Origin: Photorhabdus heterorhabditis
GTDB taxonomy: Bacteria > Pseudomonadota > Gammaproteobacteria > Enterobacterales > Enterobacteriaceae
Direction of reading: 5' to 3'
NCBI RefSeq assembly: GCF_018448905.1
Contig: NZ_RCWA01000006.1
Coordinates: 62,001-126,000 of the forward strand
DNA: 64,000 nt
The notes beneath the pieces are model-generated. The model was not told where the DNA came from, searched no databases, and saw nothing but the letters and a program-made list of their open reading frames with translations. Positions within the stretch are counted from its first letter, which is position 1; each line of letters opens with the position of its first letter. This document shows, piece after piece, positions 7,811 to 17,900 of this stretch. The translations under genes and the position numbers were made by a program.

Positions 7811-7857
7811 CCGTCACTGAATATTTCCCGCTCAAGAAATGGATAGGTTAGTGACGG
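7811..7857 (+). terminator. Stem-loop after the unknown gene cluster
   Basis: CCGTCACT (7811-7818) pairs with AGTGACGG (7850-7857), and ATTTC/GAAAT inside can extend the structure. Only a weak T tail follows, so a Rho-independent terminator is possible but not certain. Confidence 0.4.
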
Positions 7858-7932
7858 CTTAACCAGAATTCAGGCTAATTACTATGATACAAGCTTATTA
7901 TGTGAATCTACCAGTCATTATAATTAACTACA

Positions 7933-8193
7933 TTATTTATAACAATTTCGAACATTTCGCTTAATGGAATTGCCATTTTTATCAAAATATCGACTGGGCC
8001 AAATAACTGAAGGAGCTATTCCGAGTCTGTCCACAATAATTTTTTCTCCTTTAGGCCATTGGCGAGCTAATGTATTTGAGAGTGTCGATGAACTGAATCC
8101 CGATTCCCGTAATAATGCGGTAAGTGCTGTGCCACGTTTGCGCAATGCAGCAATAATATCTGCTGGGTGCCAGTCGTTTTGAGTCTTTATCAT
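7933..8193 (-). CDS. Ner/Nlp-family DNA-binding regulator
   Basis: The 86-residue product (MIKTQNDWHPADIIAALRKRGTALTALLRESGFSSSTLSNTLARQWPKGEKIIVDRLGI...PSRYF) matches the Mu Ner / Nlp (SfsB) family. W8 with HPADIIAALRK..., then the helix-turn-helix TLSNTL, then WPKGE and the P..IWPSRY tail are all conserved features. Members are small repressors or activators, phage-derived or sugar-related. GGGAGAAG precedes the ATG on the minus strand. It faces away from the unknown cluster and its upstream side abuts a shortened dispersed repeat. Confidence 0.8.
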   Translation of the reverse strand: MIKTQNDWHPADIIAALRKRGTALTALLRESGFSSSTLSNTLARQWPKGEKIIVDRLGIAPSVIWPSRYFDKNGNSIKRNVRNCYK

Positions 8194-8216
8194 ATCAGCT
8201 TACTTCTCCCATGAGT

Positions 8217-8301
8217 TTATACCTTTCATCCTTCAAGTTGCTGCTTTGTTGGCTGCGTTCACTTGCCGCCGCGCTGCAAATTGAAATCTATTGGGTATAT
8301 A
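8217..8301 (-). repeat. Dispersed MITE-like repeat, copy 2 (internally shortened, inverted)
   Basis: This copy is inverted relative to 3989-4117. It keeps the end GATTTCAA...GGGTATATA and the CAAGTTGCTGCTTTGTTGGC end but lacks the middle. One end abuts the truncated MFS gene, so its insertion or a recombination through it may have removed the rest of that gene. Confidence 0.7.
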
Positions 8302-8659
8302 GGCAATCCACACTGAAAATGAGTAGGCAAATAGCGGATATCCAAAACCTTTAATAGCTTGCGTTATCAGCAAAAGTGCCAACAACACAAAAAATTGTGC
8401 CTAATAGCATGGTTCGTTTAGCCCCAAATGCCTCAAAAAATGCGCCAGCAAACCAAGAAGATATGGCTACACTTATACCGTAAATACTAAATAGTGTGGA
8501 AATGTCTTGGATACTTAACCCATTATCTACCAGATAGGGGCTTAGCCAGCCTATTTCTATTCCATTACCAATCATAAAGGCCAGGATACCCAAATATCCC
8601 CATGATAATGTGCTAGGGATACCTATTCGTCCTAAAAAGCCACTCGTATTCTGCTTCAT
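8301..8659 (-). pseudogene. Truncated, frameshifted polyol-permease-like MFS gene
   Basis: From ATG 8659 (AAGG 7-10 bases upstream) the frame reads MKQNTSGFLGRIGIPSTLSWGYLG..., resembling the N-terminus of ribitol/arabitol permeases (RbtT/DalT type): IGIPSTLSWGYLGI, then a second segment with WFAGAFFEAFGAKRTMLLG. The frame stops at 8351, but another frame continues with LLLITQAIKGFGYPLFAYSFSVWIAY, the expected next part of such permeases, up to the dispersed repeat at 8301. So the gene carries a frameshift near 8365 and has lost everything after the fourth membrane segment or so. It cannot make a working transporter. Confidence 0.7.
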
Positions 8660-8849
8660 TTCAAACCTTACAATTAAATATTTTTTCAGCATTCAAAATT
8701 TTTAAATACTTAGACTGATGAATATCATAGCTAACCCGAATTCTGGATAAGAAATTGACGGGGGGGCCTGTTACTGGAGCAAAGTTCTGGTAAACGCCTA
8801 GAATAGTGTCGCACCTTCCGTTTTGGTGCTGCTGTGCAGTTATTTGACT

Positions 8850-8914
8850 CAATCAAAAGAAAAATTCACGGGGATTGCTTTTATTGATTCCACGAGTTTG
8901 CGTGTGTGTTATGA
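8850..8914 (+). pseudogene. IS982-like transposase scrap
   Basis: One frame reads QSKEKFTGIAFIDSTSLRVCYD. The FIDST.L.VC motif is typical of the catalytic region of IS982-family transposases. Only about 20 residues remain, with no ends visible. Confidence 0.45.
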
Positions 8915-8928
8915 CATCTGTCTCCCTC

Positions 8929-8997
8929 TTAATCACGGCAGGTGTGATGGATGCGTTCAAGTTCGGCTTTTTGTTCATCGGTAATGAATATTTTCAT
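8929..8997 (-). pseudogene. IS630-family transposase N-terminal scrap
   Basis: The minus-strand frame MKIFITDEQKAELERIHHTC is the start of IS630-type transposases common in Photorhabdus and Xenorhabdus. It stops after 22 codons. The rest of the element is missing. Confidence 0.6.
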
Positions 8998-9053
8998 GAC
9001 TGATACCATGAGCTTCATTTTGGGGAAAATCAAGCAGTTTTAATGAGCAAGGG

Positions 9054-9182
9054 TATATACCCAATGGATTTCAAAATGGATCGCGACGGCAAGGGAGCGA
9101 ATTCCCGGGAGTATAGATAACTCTGTGACCGGGGTGAGTGAGTGCAGCCAACAAAGAGGCAACTTGAAAGATAACGGATATA
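9054..9182 (+). repeat. Dispersed MITE-like repeat, copy 3
   Basis: This is a near-identical copy of 3989-4117 in the same orientation, from TATATACCCAATGGATTTCA to AACTTGAAAGATAACGGATA. It separates the decayed island from the siderophore locus. Confidence 0.85.
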
Positions 9183-9524
9183 GAAAGAATGGTCTAGGTA
9201 ATGACTACGAGTTTACTATCAGTGAATTTGAGTTCGGTTTGTTGGATATAATAGAGTCAGGTTGATGATGTTGACAATACACTGCATCTATATATTTTTC
9301 CTCTTTCATCACTGTGACATATTTATATTAACCAATAGGGATATGTTTAAAATATATTGAGTGGATAAATGTATTCCATTTTTAGCTCTACCCTTTTGCT
9401 AAAAAAACAGCAAATAAGATATGGATAATGTAACTTCCTTATGCACCAAATCTGGATGGCTAATAATTTAAATTAAAACAATGACTTATGCTGAGGTTAA
9501 TGTCGCTATTTTATTTTCAGTGAT

Positions 9525-9559
9525 GATAATAAAAGTGGTTATCATTTGCATTTGCATTT
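9525..9559 (+). promoter_or_regulatory. Candidate Fur-binding region upstream of receptor gene
   Basis: GATAAT (9525-9530) and GTTATCATTTGCATTTGCAT (9538-9557) resemble overlapping Fur hexamers (GATAAT/ATTATC and the ATTTGCAT variant). The spacing does not match a perfect 19-bp box. The region lies about 100 bp before the TonB-dependent receptor start, within a 478-bp intergenic stretch (9183-9660) that otherwise shows no gene. Iron repression would be expected for this locus. Confidence 0.5.
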
Positions 9560-9660
9560 TTTTTTGGTTGTTTATATAATTTCTCAAGTATTTTACTAAT
9601 GGATGGTAAAAGCATTTCTGCCGGTATTACTACCCGCTTTTTCTTGGAGATTATCTATCT

Positions 9661-11745
9661 ATGTTAAAACATGGCGTCACCACTATTGCTGTGTTATCTG
9701 TCTTTTATTCTCATCAGAGTTTGGCAAATAAAAATAGCAAAACAGATTCGTTAGATACCATTGTTGTAACTGCGGAGAAAGTTTCGGCAGATCAGCAAAA
9801 AACAGCAATAGGTATGACAGTATTATCTGATTTTGATGTTGAGCGGAAAGGGATTGAAAACTTTTATGAAGTTGTTTCAGAAGTTCCTAATTTATATATG
9901 ATAAAAGCAGGTAACCCATCTGATGCTGGGTTTATTTCATTACGTGGTGTGACGCCTGGAATGGAAGGGGAACAATCGGTCGGCTTCTTTACTGACGGTG
10001 TATATAGCCATTCATTTGATACTGAATTACTGGATATTGAACGTATTGAAGTATTACGCGGTCCACAGGCAACATTATATGGCCGCAATACTGAAGCAGG
10101 GGTCATTAATATCATTACCAAAGATCCCGATCCGGTAACAGAACGGAAATTGGGCTTTTCATATGGTAGTTATAATCGTTTGCAAACTACTGCTATTTTA
10201 GGCGGTGGTATTGATGAATATGGCGATTGGTCTTACCGTACAGCATTACGTTATTTGAATAGTGATGGTTATTTTAAACGGGATTATGATAATAAAAAGA
10301 ATATAAATAATGTTAATGATTTTAACGGCAGATTTAAGCTTCGCTGGCAGCCATCAGATGGGCCGTGGGATATTATTACTACGTTTGATGCACAAAACCG
10401 CAGAAATGGAAACGCTTCATTTGCACCGATCGATAAAATAAAGAGAGGGACAAAATCGATAGATTCTGACTATGCAGGTAAATCAGACGCTAATATTTAT
10501 AAAGGATCTATTAAAGCGGTCTATCAATGGGATCGTATGGATCTGACTTCAATTAGTGCATATACTTCAGAAGATAAAAAAGATTATCAGGATCTCGATT
10601 TTACCCGTAAATCCCTTTCAAAATTGCTAATTGATCGTAAACAAGATTACTTTTCTCAGGAATTACGTCTTAACTCCAAAAATACCGGGCCATTTAACTG
10701 GCTGGTTGGTATGTATTACTTTAATCAAGATGATAAATTAGATATTGATTACAGGATGTTACCGGTCGGATATCAGATTAAAAATACCAACGTTAAGACC
10801 AATAATTATGCGTTGTTTGGTAATACCAGTTATTATCTAATGGATAATGTAGAGCTGGTTGCTGGGCTGCGTTATGATTATGAGAAAAAGGATCTGAAAT
10901 TCAGAAAGACAGAAAATTTCTCAGGAATAACCAGAGAAAATTTGACTGATAACCTCTCGTTTGATGCTTGGCTACCAAAAGCTGGGGTCAATTATTATGC
11001 TACGGATAACGCTATGTTATATGCCAGTATTGCCCGTGGTTATAAAAGTGGAGGGTTTAACAGTTTAGCACCGAAGGATCAGCGCCGTTTTGATGCTGAA
11101 TACACAACCAACTATGAAATTGGTCTGAAATCAGAATGGTTGGATAAGACAGTGCGCTGGAATACCTCATTATTTTGGATTGACTTTACCGATCAGCAGG
11201 TTGAAAAGCAATTTTATCCAGAATCCGTTACCCAGAATGCAGGGAAATCAATCAGTAGAGGGCTAGAGTCGGAAATTTCTTGGAGAGTGATTAAGGGGCT
11301 GACATTATCTGCTAATGCAGGTTTCAATGATGCTCACTTTACTGAGTTTAAAGACAATATTTATGATAAAAAGGGTAGCAAAATTGTAGGCGTTACGGAT
11401 TATAAAGATAAACGTCCGGCAAATACGCCAAATTATACTTATGGCGTTGGTGTAGATTACAGTTTCCTGGACGGATATTTTATCCGTGCTGATTATAATG
11501 TTGCCGGTAAAGTTTATTTCGATAATGCTAATACTGAGAAGCAGTCTAATTACGGCTTGTTGAATCTTCGGGCTGGATATGAGACGCCAACTTACGATAT
11601 TACGTTATGGGCAAAAAATCTGTTAAATAAGACTTATGTTACTCGTGCATTCCCAATGGATAACCCAATGACTGGAGAGAACGGTTGGTATGGTCGTGCA
11701 GGGGAGCCTCTGACTTTTGGTGCGACAGTCAATGTTAAGTTCTGA
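9661..11745 (+). CDS. TonB-dependent ferric siderophore receptor (FyuA-like role)
   Basis: This 694-residue outer-membrane receptor imports the ferric siderophore using TonB energy. A signal peptide covers about residues 1-22 (MLKHGVTTIAVLSVFYSHQSLA). A TonB box follows (DTIVVTAEK, residues 31-39), then the plug domain with LRGVTPGME, ERIEVLRGPQATLYGRNTEAGVINI (residues ~129-153) and a long beta-barrel ending in a terminal Phe (GATVNVKF), as required for barrel assembly. GGAG lies 13-16 bases before ATG 9661. It sits immediately upstream of the siderophore synthases but is separated by a terminator, so it has its own transcript, probably Fur-controlled. Sequence similarity to Yersinia FyuA is at the family level; the ligand is inferred from the neighbours. 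Confidence 0.88.
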   Translation: MLKHGVTTIAVLSVFYSHQSLANKNSKTDSLDTIVVTAEKVSADQQKTAIGMTVLSDFDVERKGIENFYEVVSEVPNLYMIKAGNPSDAGFISLRGVTPGMEGEQSVGFFTDGVYSHSFDTELLDIERIEVLRGPQATLYGRNTEAGVINIITKDPDPVTERKLGFSYGSYNRLQTTAILGGGIDEYGDWSYRTALRYLNSDGYFKRDYDNKKNINNVNDFNGRFKLRWQPSDGPWDIITTFDAQNRRNGNASFAPIDKIKRGTKSIDSDYAGKSDANIYKGSIKAVYQWDRMDLTSISAYTSEDKKDYQDLDFTRKSLSKLLIDRKQDYFSQELRLNSKNTGPFNWLVGMYYFNQDDKLDIDYRMLPVGYQIKNTNVKTNNYALFGNTSYYLMDNVELVAGLRYDYEKKDLKFRKTENFSGITRENLTDNLSFDAWLPKAGVNYYATDNAMLYASIARGYKSGGFNSLAPKDQRRFDAEYTTNYEIGLKSEWLDKTVRWNTSLFWIDFTDQQVEKQFYPESVTQNAGKSISRGLESEISWRVIKGLTLSANAGFNDAHFTEFKDNIYDKKGSKIVGVTDYKDKRPANTPNYTYGVGVDYSFLDGYFIRADYNVAGKVYFDNANTEKQSNYGLLNLRAGYETPTYDITLWAKNLLNKTYVTRAFPMDNPMTGENGWYGRAGEPLTFGATVNVKF

Positions 11746-11773
11746 TAAATAGTAAACTTAATGATTATACTGG

Positions 11774-11806
11774 CCACCACAACAATCCCTGTTGTGGTGG
11801 TTTATA
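11774..11806 (+). terminator. Rho-independent terminator after receptor gene
   Basis: CCACCACAAC (11774-11783) pairs perfectly with GTTGTGGTGG (11791-11800) around AATCCCT, followed by TTTAT. It separates the receptor transcript from the synthase operon, which needs its own promoter within 11807-11919. An AT-rich stretch AATGATGGTAATAATTAT near 11889-11906 weakly resembles a Fur site. Confidence 0.85.
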
Positions 11807-11919
11807 AGAGTAGTCAAACTCATTAACTACTTTTATATGCTATACATTGTTTATAAATTTTTCACTGCCTGCTATTACTATTATTTTAAATGATGGTAAT
11901 AATTATAAGGAATTAAGGT

Positions 11920-14900
11920 ATGAATGATAATAATAATTTATCAGGGTGGGTAAGAGATACTCTTTATTTATATGCAAATAAACAGCCTAACGAAACGGTT
12001 TTAAGATATTGCCTTAAGGATAATACACAAGAATTTAACTATAAAGATATTATCTGTCTCAGTAGCTATATTGCCCGCCATATAAGTTACCGCGAAAATG
12101 CTAAAGCGATTATTCTGATACCGGGTAATACTCAGTTTATTTTGGGATTCATAGCTTGTATTATCCGTGGTATTACCGCTGTCCCCGTTAACTTACCAGC
12201 CAGTCATCGTCTTGGACGAGTAGCGGATACAATTGATCATATCTTTGAAGATTGTCAGCCAGAATATATTATTACTTTAAAAAGCTCGGTTGATGAAATT
12301 GAGAAGCGGCAATGGCATGTAGGTCGTCAGGTTATTGTGCTTGATGATATTCTTACGGAGAATGATATATCAGAAATACCATCAGCTAATGAATATAAAG
12401 AGCTAATGTGTCCGAATGATGGTCCGGTATTTCTTCAATATTCTTCTGGTTCTACCGGTAAGCCGAAAGCTGTCTGCAATTTTGATGCAAATATGCAGGC
12501 CCAACATGAGATATTGCTTGAATTACATCGCGATTGCCAGCCACGAATTATTACGGCCAATTGGATACCGTTTTATCATGATATGGGCATGTTTTGCGGA
12601 TTATTGACGCCACTATTATCTGGCGGTTGTTGCAACTTTATTTCTCCCAGCCATTTTACGGCTGATCCTGCCCGCTGGTTAAAACTGATTACTGATTATT
12701 CTGCAAATTCCACAGCCGCACCAGATTTCGCTTGGCAACTGTGCGTTGATAGTATCACTCAAGAGCAGGCAGCAGAATTCGATCTCTCTTCGCTTAAAAT
12801 GGTATTGAATGCCGCAGAACCTATCCGGGTTGAAACTATGCCGCAGTTTGCCCGTCACTTTTCTGTGTCAGGTTTTAACCCTTTGAGCTTTGTGCCCGCC
12901 TATGGTATGGCGGAAGCAACACTTGTCATCAGCCGCAAACCCGCCGGGATGCCATTCATTAGCCAGTGTTTTGATGCGGATAGACTTGCTTCCGGTTACG
13001 CTGTTCCTGCGGAAAATGGTCGTGAACTGGTGAGTTCAGGGCAGGTTGTCAGTGGATGGAAATTACGGATTGTTGATCCTGAAACCGGTGAAATATTACC
13101 GGAAGGGCGGGTTGGTGAAATTTGGGTTGATGGTGATTCTAAAGCGCCTGGTTATTGGCAGAAACCCGAACTTAGCCGGCAGACTTTTATGGCTTGTCTT
13201 AATCAGTCTATAGATAAAAGCTATTATTTGCGGACAGGCGATTTAGCCTTTATCTGGCAAGGAGAGCTTTATATCTGTGGCCGACATAAAGATCTTATTA
13301 TTGTCGCTGGCGAAAATTACATGCCAAATGATATTGAAGCCAGTATCGAGATGGGATGTGAAGACGTAAAAATTGGTGGAGCTTGTGCTTGCCAACGGGT
13401 AGAAAGCGGTGAGTTGTTTGTCTTTGCCGAAGTTTATCGCCACCTTGAAGCGACTAAATTACAGGTTATTGCCCGGCAGATTGCTGCCAGAGTCGCATCG
13501 GATTTTCAGCTTTCACTGGCGAATGTGGTGTTATTGCCTCATGGCGCGTTGAAAAAAACTTCCAGTGGAAAAATCCGACGTAAACAAATGTTGGCTGATT
13601 TTGAGAATAGCCAACTAAAAGTGCTCTTTGCTTTGCAGTCTGATATTGACAAAAAAGAAGCTTCTTCCTTGCCCGGTTGGCTTTATCAGCTTCTTTGCAG
13701 TTTGCTTCATTTAGATAACCCAAATCCTGCCTGTGGTTTTGCTGAATTGGGATTAACCAGCCTGTTAGCAGTCCGCTATTGCCAGCAGATAAATAAAATC
13801 TGGCGTTGTAATCTAACCCCGGCGGATTTATTTGCTTACCCAACTATTACTCAGTTGGCTAAATATATTGATAAATTATCAGATGAAAAAATCACGGTAT
13901 CTGCCACAAAATCTGAATCAACCGGAAATAAACAGATTGCAATTATTGCGATAAGTTGTCGCTTACCGGGGCAAACAAGTAACAAATGGCAACAATATGG
14001 GCAATGGTTGGCAAAAGCAGAGTTAGCCGTTAAAGCCAACAATTCAGAACTTCGTCAGTTTGCGCTTCCTATTGGCGCTCTGGAACATATTGACCAATTT
14101 GACGCCCGTTTCTTCAACATTTCAGGCCGGGAAGCACTATTACTTGATCCTCAGCAGAGGCTATTGCTTGAATTAAGCTGGCATCTGTTCGAACAGGCCG
14201 GATGGTTGCCGGAGCAACTGAAACAATCGGATACGGGTTTCTTTATCGGTCAGAGCGGCAGTGAGTTTGGTCAGCAATTACTGCAACTGAATAATCCTGA
14301 ATATGCCAAAAGTTATTTGGCTACTGGGATTAATACGAGTGCAAGTTCTGGCCGATTAGCGAAGTTCTATGGAACAACCGGTCCTGCACTCACTATTGAT
14401 ACGGCTTGCTCTTCTTCTCTAGTGGCATTGGATACGGCGATTCGCAGTTTACAGCAAGGGCAATGCCACGCTGCTGTTGCCGGTGGCGTTAACATTTTAC
14501 TGTCACCGCAGATTGAACAGACATTGATAAACGCTGGCATGTTATCGCCTAAGGGCCGATGCGCTACGCTGAGTGAAGACGCGGATGGCTATGTCAGAGG
14601 TGAAGGTGCGGCCTTACTATTACTCAAACCTTATCAACAGGCTTTGGATGATGGTGATCCGGTGTTGGCCGTGATTGAATCCAGTTGTGTCGCTCAGGAT
14701 GGTGAAAGTAGCAGCTTGACTGCTCCGAATCCACAAGCCCAGTCAGCAATGCTTAAGCGATTGTTGGAACAGGCTGATATTGCGCCTGATGATATTGATT
14801 TGCTGGAGATGCATGGCACGGGTACCGCTTTAGGTGATCCGATTGAGTTACAAGCGATTGACAGTGTTTATGGTAAACGACACCAGCCGTTGCCGTTGGC

Positions 14901-17900
14901 CGCCTGTAAAGCACAGATCGGTCATTTGGAAGCTGCCGCAGGTGTGGCCTCTGTGGTTCGGGCTGTGGCGCAGATACAACAGCAACAACGGTTTGGTCAT
15001 CCAACTTTGGCCTCGTTCAGTGCTAAATTGTCAGCGTTAATGCCACGTTATCGCTACAGTAAACAGACTGAATCCCACCGAATAGAACGAGTTGCGATCA
15101 GTTCATTCAGTTTTACCGGCACAATGGCGGGTTTAGTGCTGAGTAAAGCAAATTTATCTGACACCACTATCCCAGCGCCATTTGTTGAAAATGGTTTATT
15201 ACCGCTTTCCGCCTGTAGTGCATCAGCATTGCAGCAGATGGCTAATCAACTGGCGGATTTGCTGGAAAATCATCAGGAACAAGCTGGTGAACTGCTCAAC
15301 GGTTGGTTGAAGAAACGCCATCATCATTTTGGCTGGCGGGCGCTAATCAGCTATCAGAATTTAGCCACTCTGATCGCGCATTTACGCCATGTTGAGCCAA
15401 TTCAAATTGATCGTGTAAAAATGTTAGAGAAGGGGAGTGATCCTTGTGATTGGTTACAAGGGCAATCCTATAACTGGGTTAAGTATGCTGGAAACATGCC
15501 GGTTAGCCGATTTACACTAGCACAACTGCCTCTCTATCCATTTAATCGTGACAGTTACTGGCTGGAAGAACTTCGTTTAGTTGTACAGGAAACACAGGAT
15601 CAATCCGAATCTTGTTCAGGTCATACAGGCTTTGATTTCGTTATCAATTGGATAGCGGATGTGCTGGGAACTGAGCCTAACGCATTAGCAATGGATGATA
15701 ACTTGCTTAATTTGGGCATTGATTCATTGCAGATGTTGGATCTGGTGGATGAGTGTAAAAAACAGCATGTCATTCTGTCATTATCTTCTTTATTCGAGCA
15801 GCCAACATTAGCCGCATGGCAACAGTGTTGGTTTTCTGCCGCTCAATCTGAAAATGTCTCAAAAGAGTCAGAACAGCCGGTTATAAAATGGAATGGCGAG
15901 CCTTTTGAACTCACTTCGGTTCAGCAAGCCTACTGGACGGGGCGGCAAAAAGAACAGACGCTGGGCGGAATCGCTTGTCAAGTCTATCTGGAACTGGATT
16001 GTCCGTTACTGAAGAACAGCGATATTGAATGGGCAGTGAATCAATTACATCAGCGCCATGATATGTTGCGGATGCGTATTACCGGTGATGGTAAAGGGGA
16101 GATTACGGTTTACCAGCCGGTATCCATTGAATCTTATGATTGGCAACAACTTTCACCGAGTTTATTGGAAGAGAAAAGATTCACGCTTAGGAAACGTCTG
16201 GAAACTAAAGTTGCAGATCTGACAATTGAAAGTGGATTTGGCGTGGTAGTAAGCCATACCGTAAATAGCAGTCGCTTACATATTAATATCGATATGGTAA
16301 TGGCGGATGCTATGAGCCTTCAGATTTTGTTGAGAGAGCTCAGTCAGCTTATTTTGATGCCGGGTGTGCTTCTTCCTCAATTAAATTACAGCTTCCCGCA
16401 ATATCTGTGTGAACAGGCCGCTGATAATCAGTTAATCGATAGTCGTCAATACTGGCAAAACAGATTGGCTGAGCAATTGCCTTTTGCGCCTCAGTTACCG
16501 CTGGCAGTTAAACCGGAACATATTGATAAGCCTGATTTCCATCATCGTCAGTGGAGTCTGGAACAACAGCGTTGGTTATCATTAAAGGAAATTGCCCGCA
16601 GCAATGGTATAACCCCGTCAATGCTGCTGGCGAATTGCTTTGCTGAGACATTGCGTGGCTGGGCTGAATCGCCGGATTTCACACTGAATCTGACTATTTT
16701 CAACCGTCGCGGAGAACATCTTCAACTACCTGATTTAGTCGCAGATTTCACAACATTATTGTTGCTGGCTTGTCATACACAAGCGGGGAACAGCATCTTA
16801 GAAAATTGCCGGGCTCTCAATCGCCAGTTTATGTCAGATCTGGATCATGTGGATTACAGCGCGATTCAGGTTATGCGGGACTGGTCGCAGATGTACGGGC
16901 ATCAAGTTCCCATGCCGGTGGTATTCACCAGTAATCTTGGCCGTGATCTGCTTAACGGTAATGAGCTGGGAGAACTGAATTATCTGGTATCCCAGACGCC
17001 GCAAGTCTGGATTGACTGCCAGGTGATGGAACATCAAGGCGAATTATTAGTCAGCTGGGATTGTGTCGATGGGTTATTCCCTCAAGGCATGCTTGATCAA
17101 ATGTTTAGTTTTATGACTCATCTGATCAGCGCAATTACAGATAATTCTCAACTCCTTTTAAAGCCGGTTTCGCATTATGTCACGCCGGAAATTATTGAAC
17201 AGCGTACAGAGCCTAAAGATCGTGATGGCATGCTGTTTACGCCACGTTTGCTGCATCGTCGTTTTTATGAGATTGCTGCATTGTGGGCAGATTCACCAGC
17301 AGTTATCACGCCTCATCAACGACTCAGTTATGGCGAACTTGAACAGGATGTACTGGAACTGGCTTACAGGCTGAAAGAGCAAAAAGTAAAAGCCGGAGAT
17401 AACCTGGCATTACTGTTGCCAAAAGGTACAGAGCAAGTTGTGGCTGTTTTGGCTTGCTTGAGTGTTGGGGCGGTATATGTTCCGCTGGATGTCGCGCAGC
17501 AATCAGCCCGTTTACAGACCATCATCAGTCAGGCGGATATTTCGTTGATTATTACAAATAACGAATATCAGGAGCTTGTTAGTGGTTGGTTTGATGCGGT
17601 TCTGAATATTGAGCAGACAGGTGACTCACGACTGCCATTATCACAGGTGGTTTATGGGGAACCGGAACTTTCTGCTTATATCATCTTTACTTCTGGCTCT
17701 ACCGGTACACCTAAAGGTGTTGTGGTATCTCATCAGGCTGCCGCTAATACAATTGATGATATTAATCGCCGTTATGGTCAGCAGGAAAAAACACGGGTAT
17801 ATGCCCTGTCGGCACTGAATTTTGATTTGTCGGTGTATGACATTTTTGGCCCTCTCGCGTCAGGGGGAGCCTTGGTGATGCCTGAGATAGGCCATGAGCG

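Noticed and set aside
9661-11745. Naming the receptor fyuA
   Set aside because: It shares the TonB-receptor fold and gene context, but the sequence is too different from Yersinia FyuA to use the symbol without an alignment.
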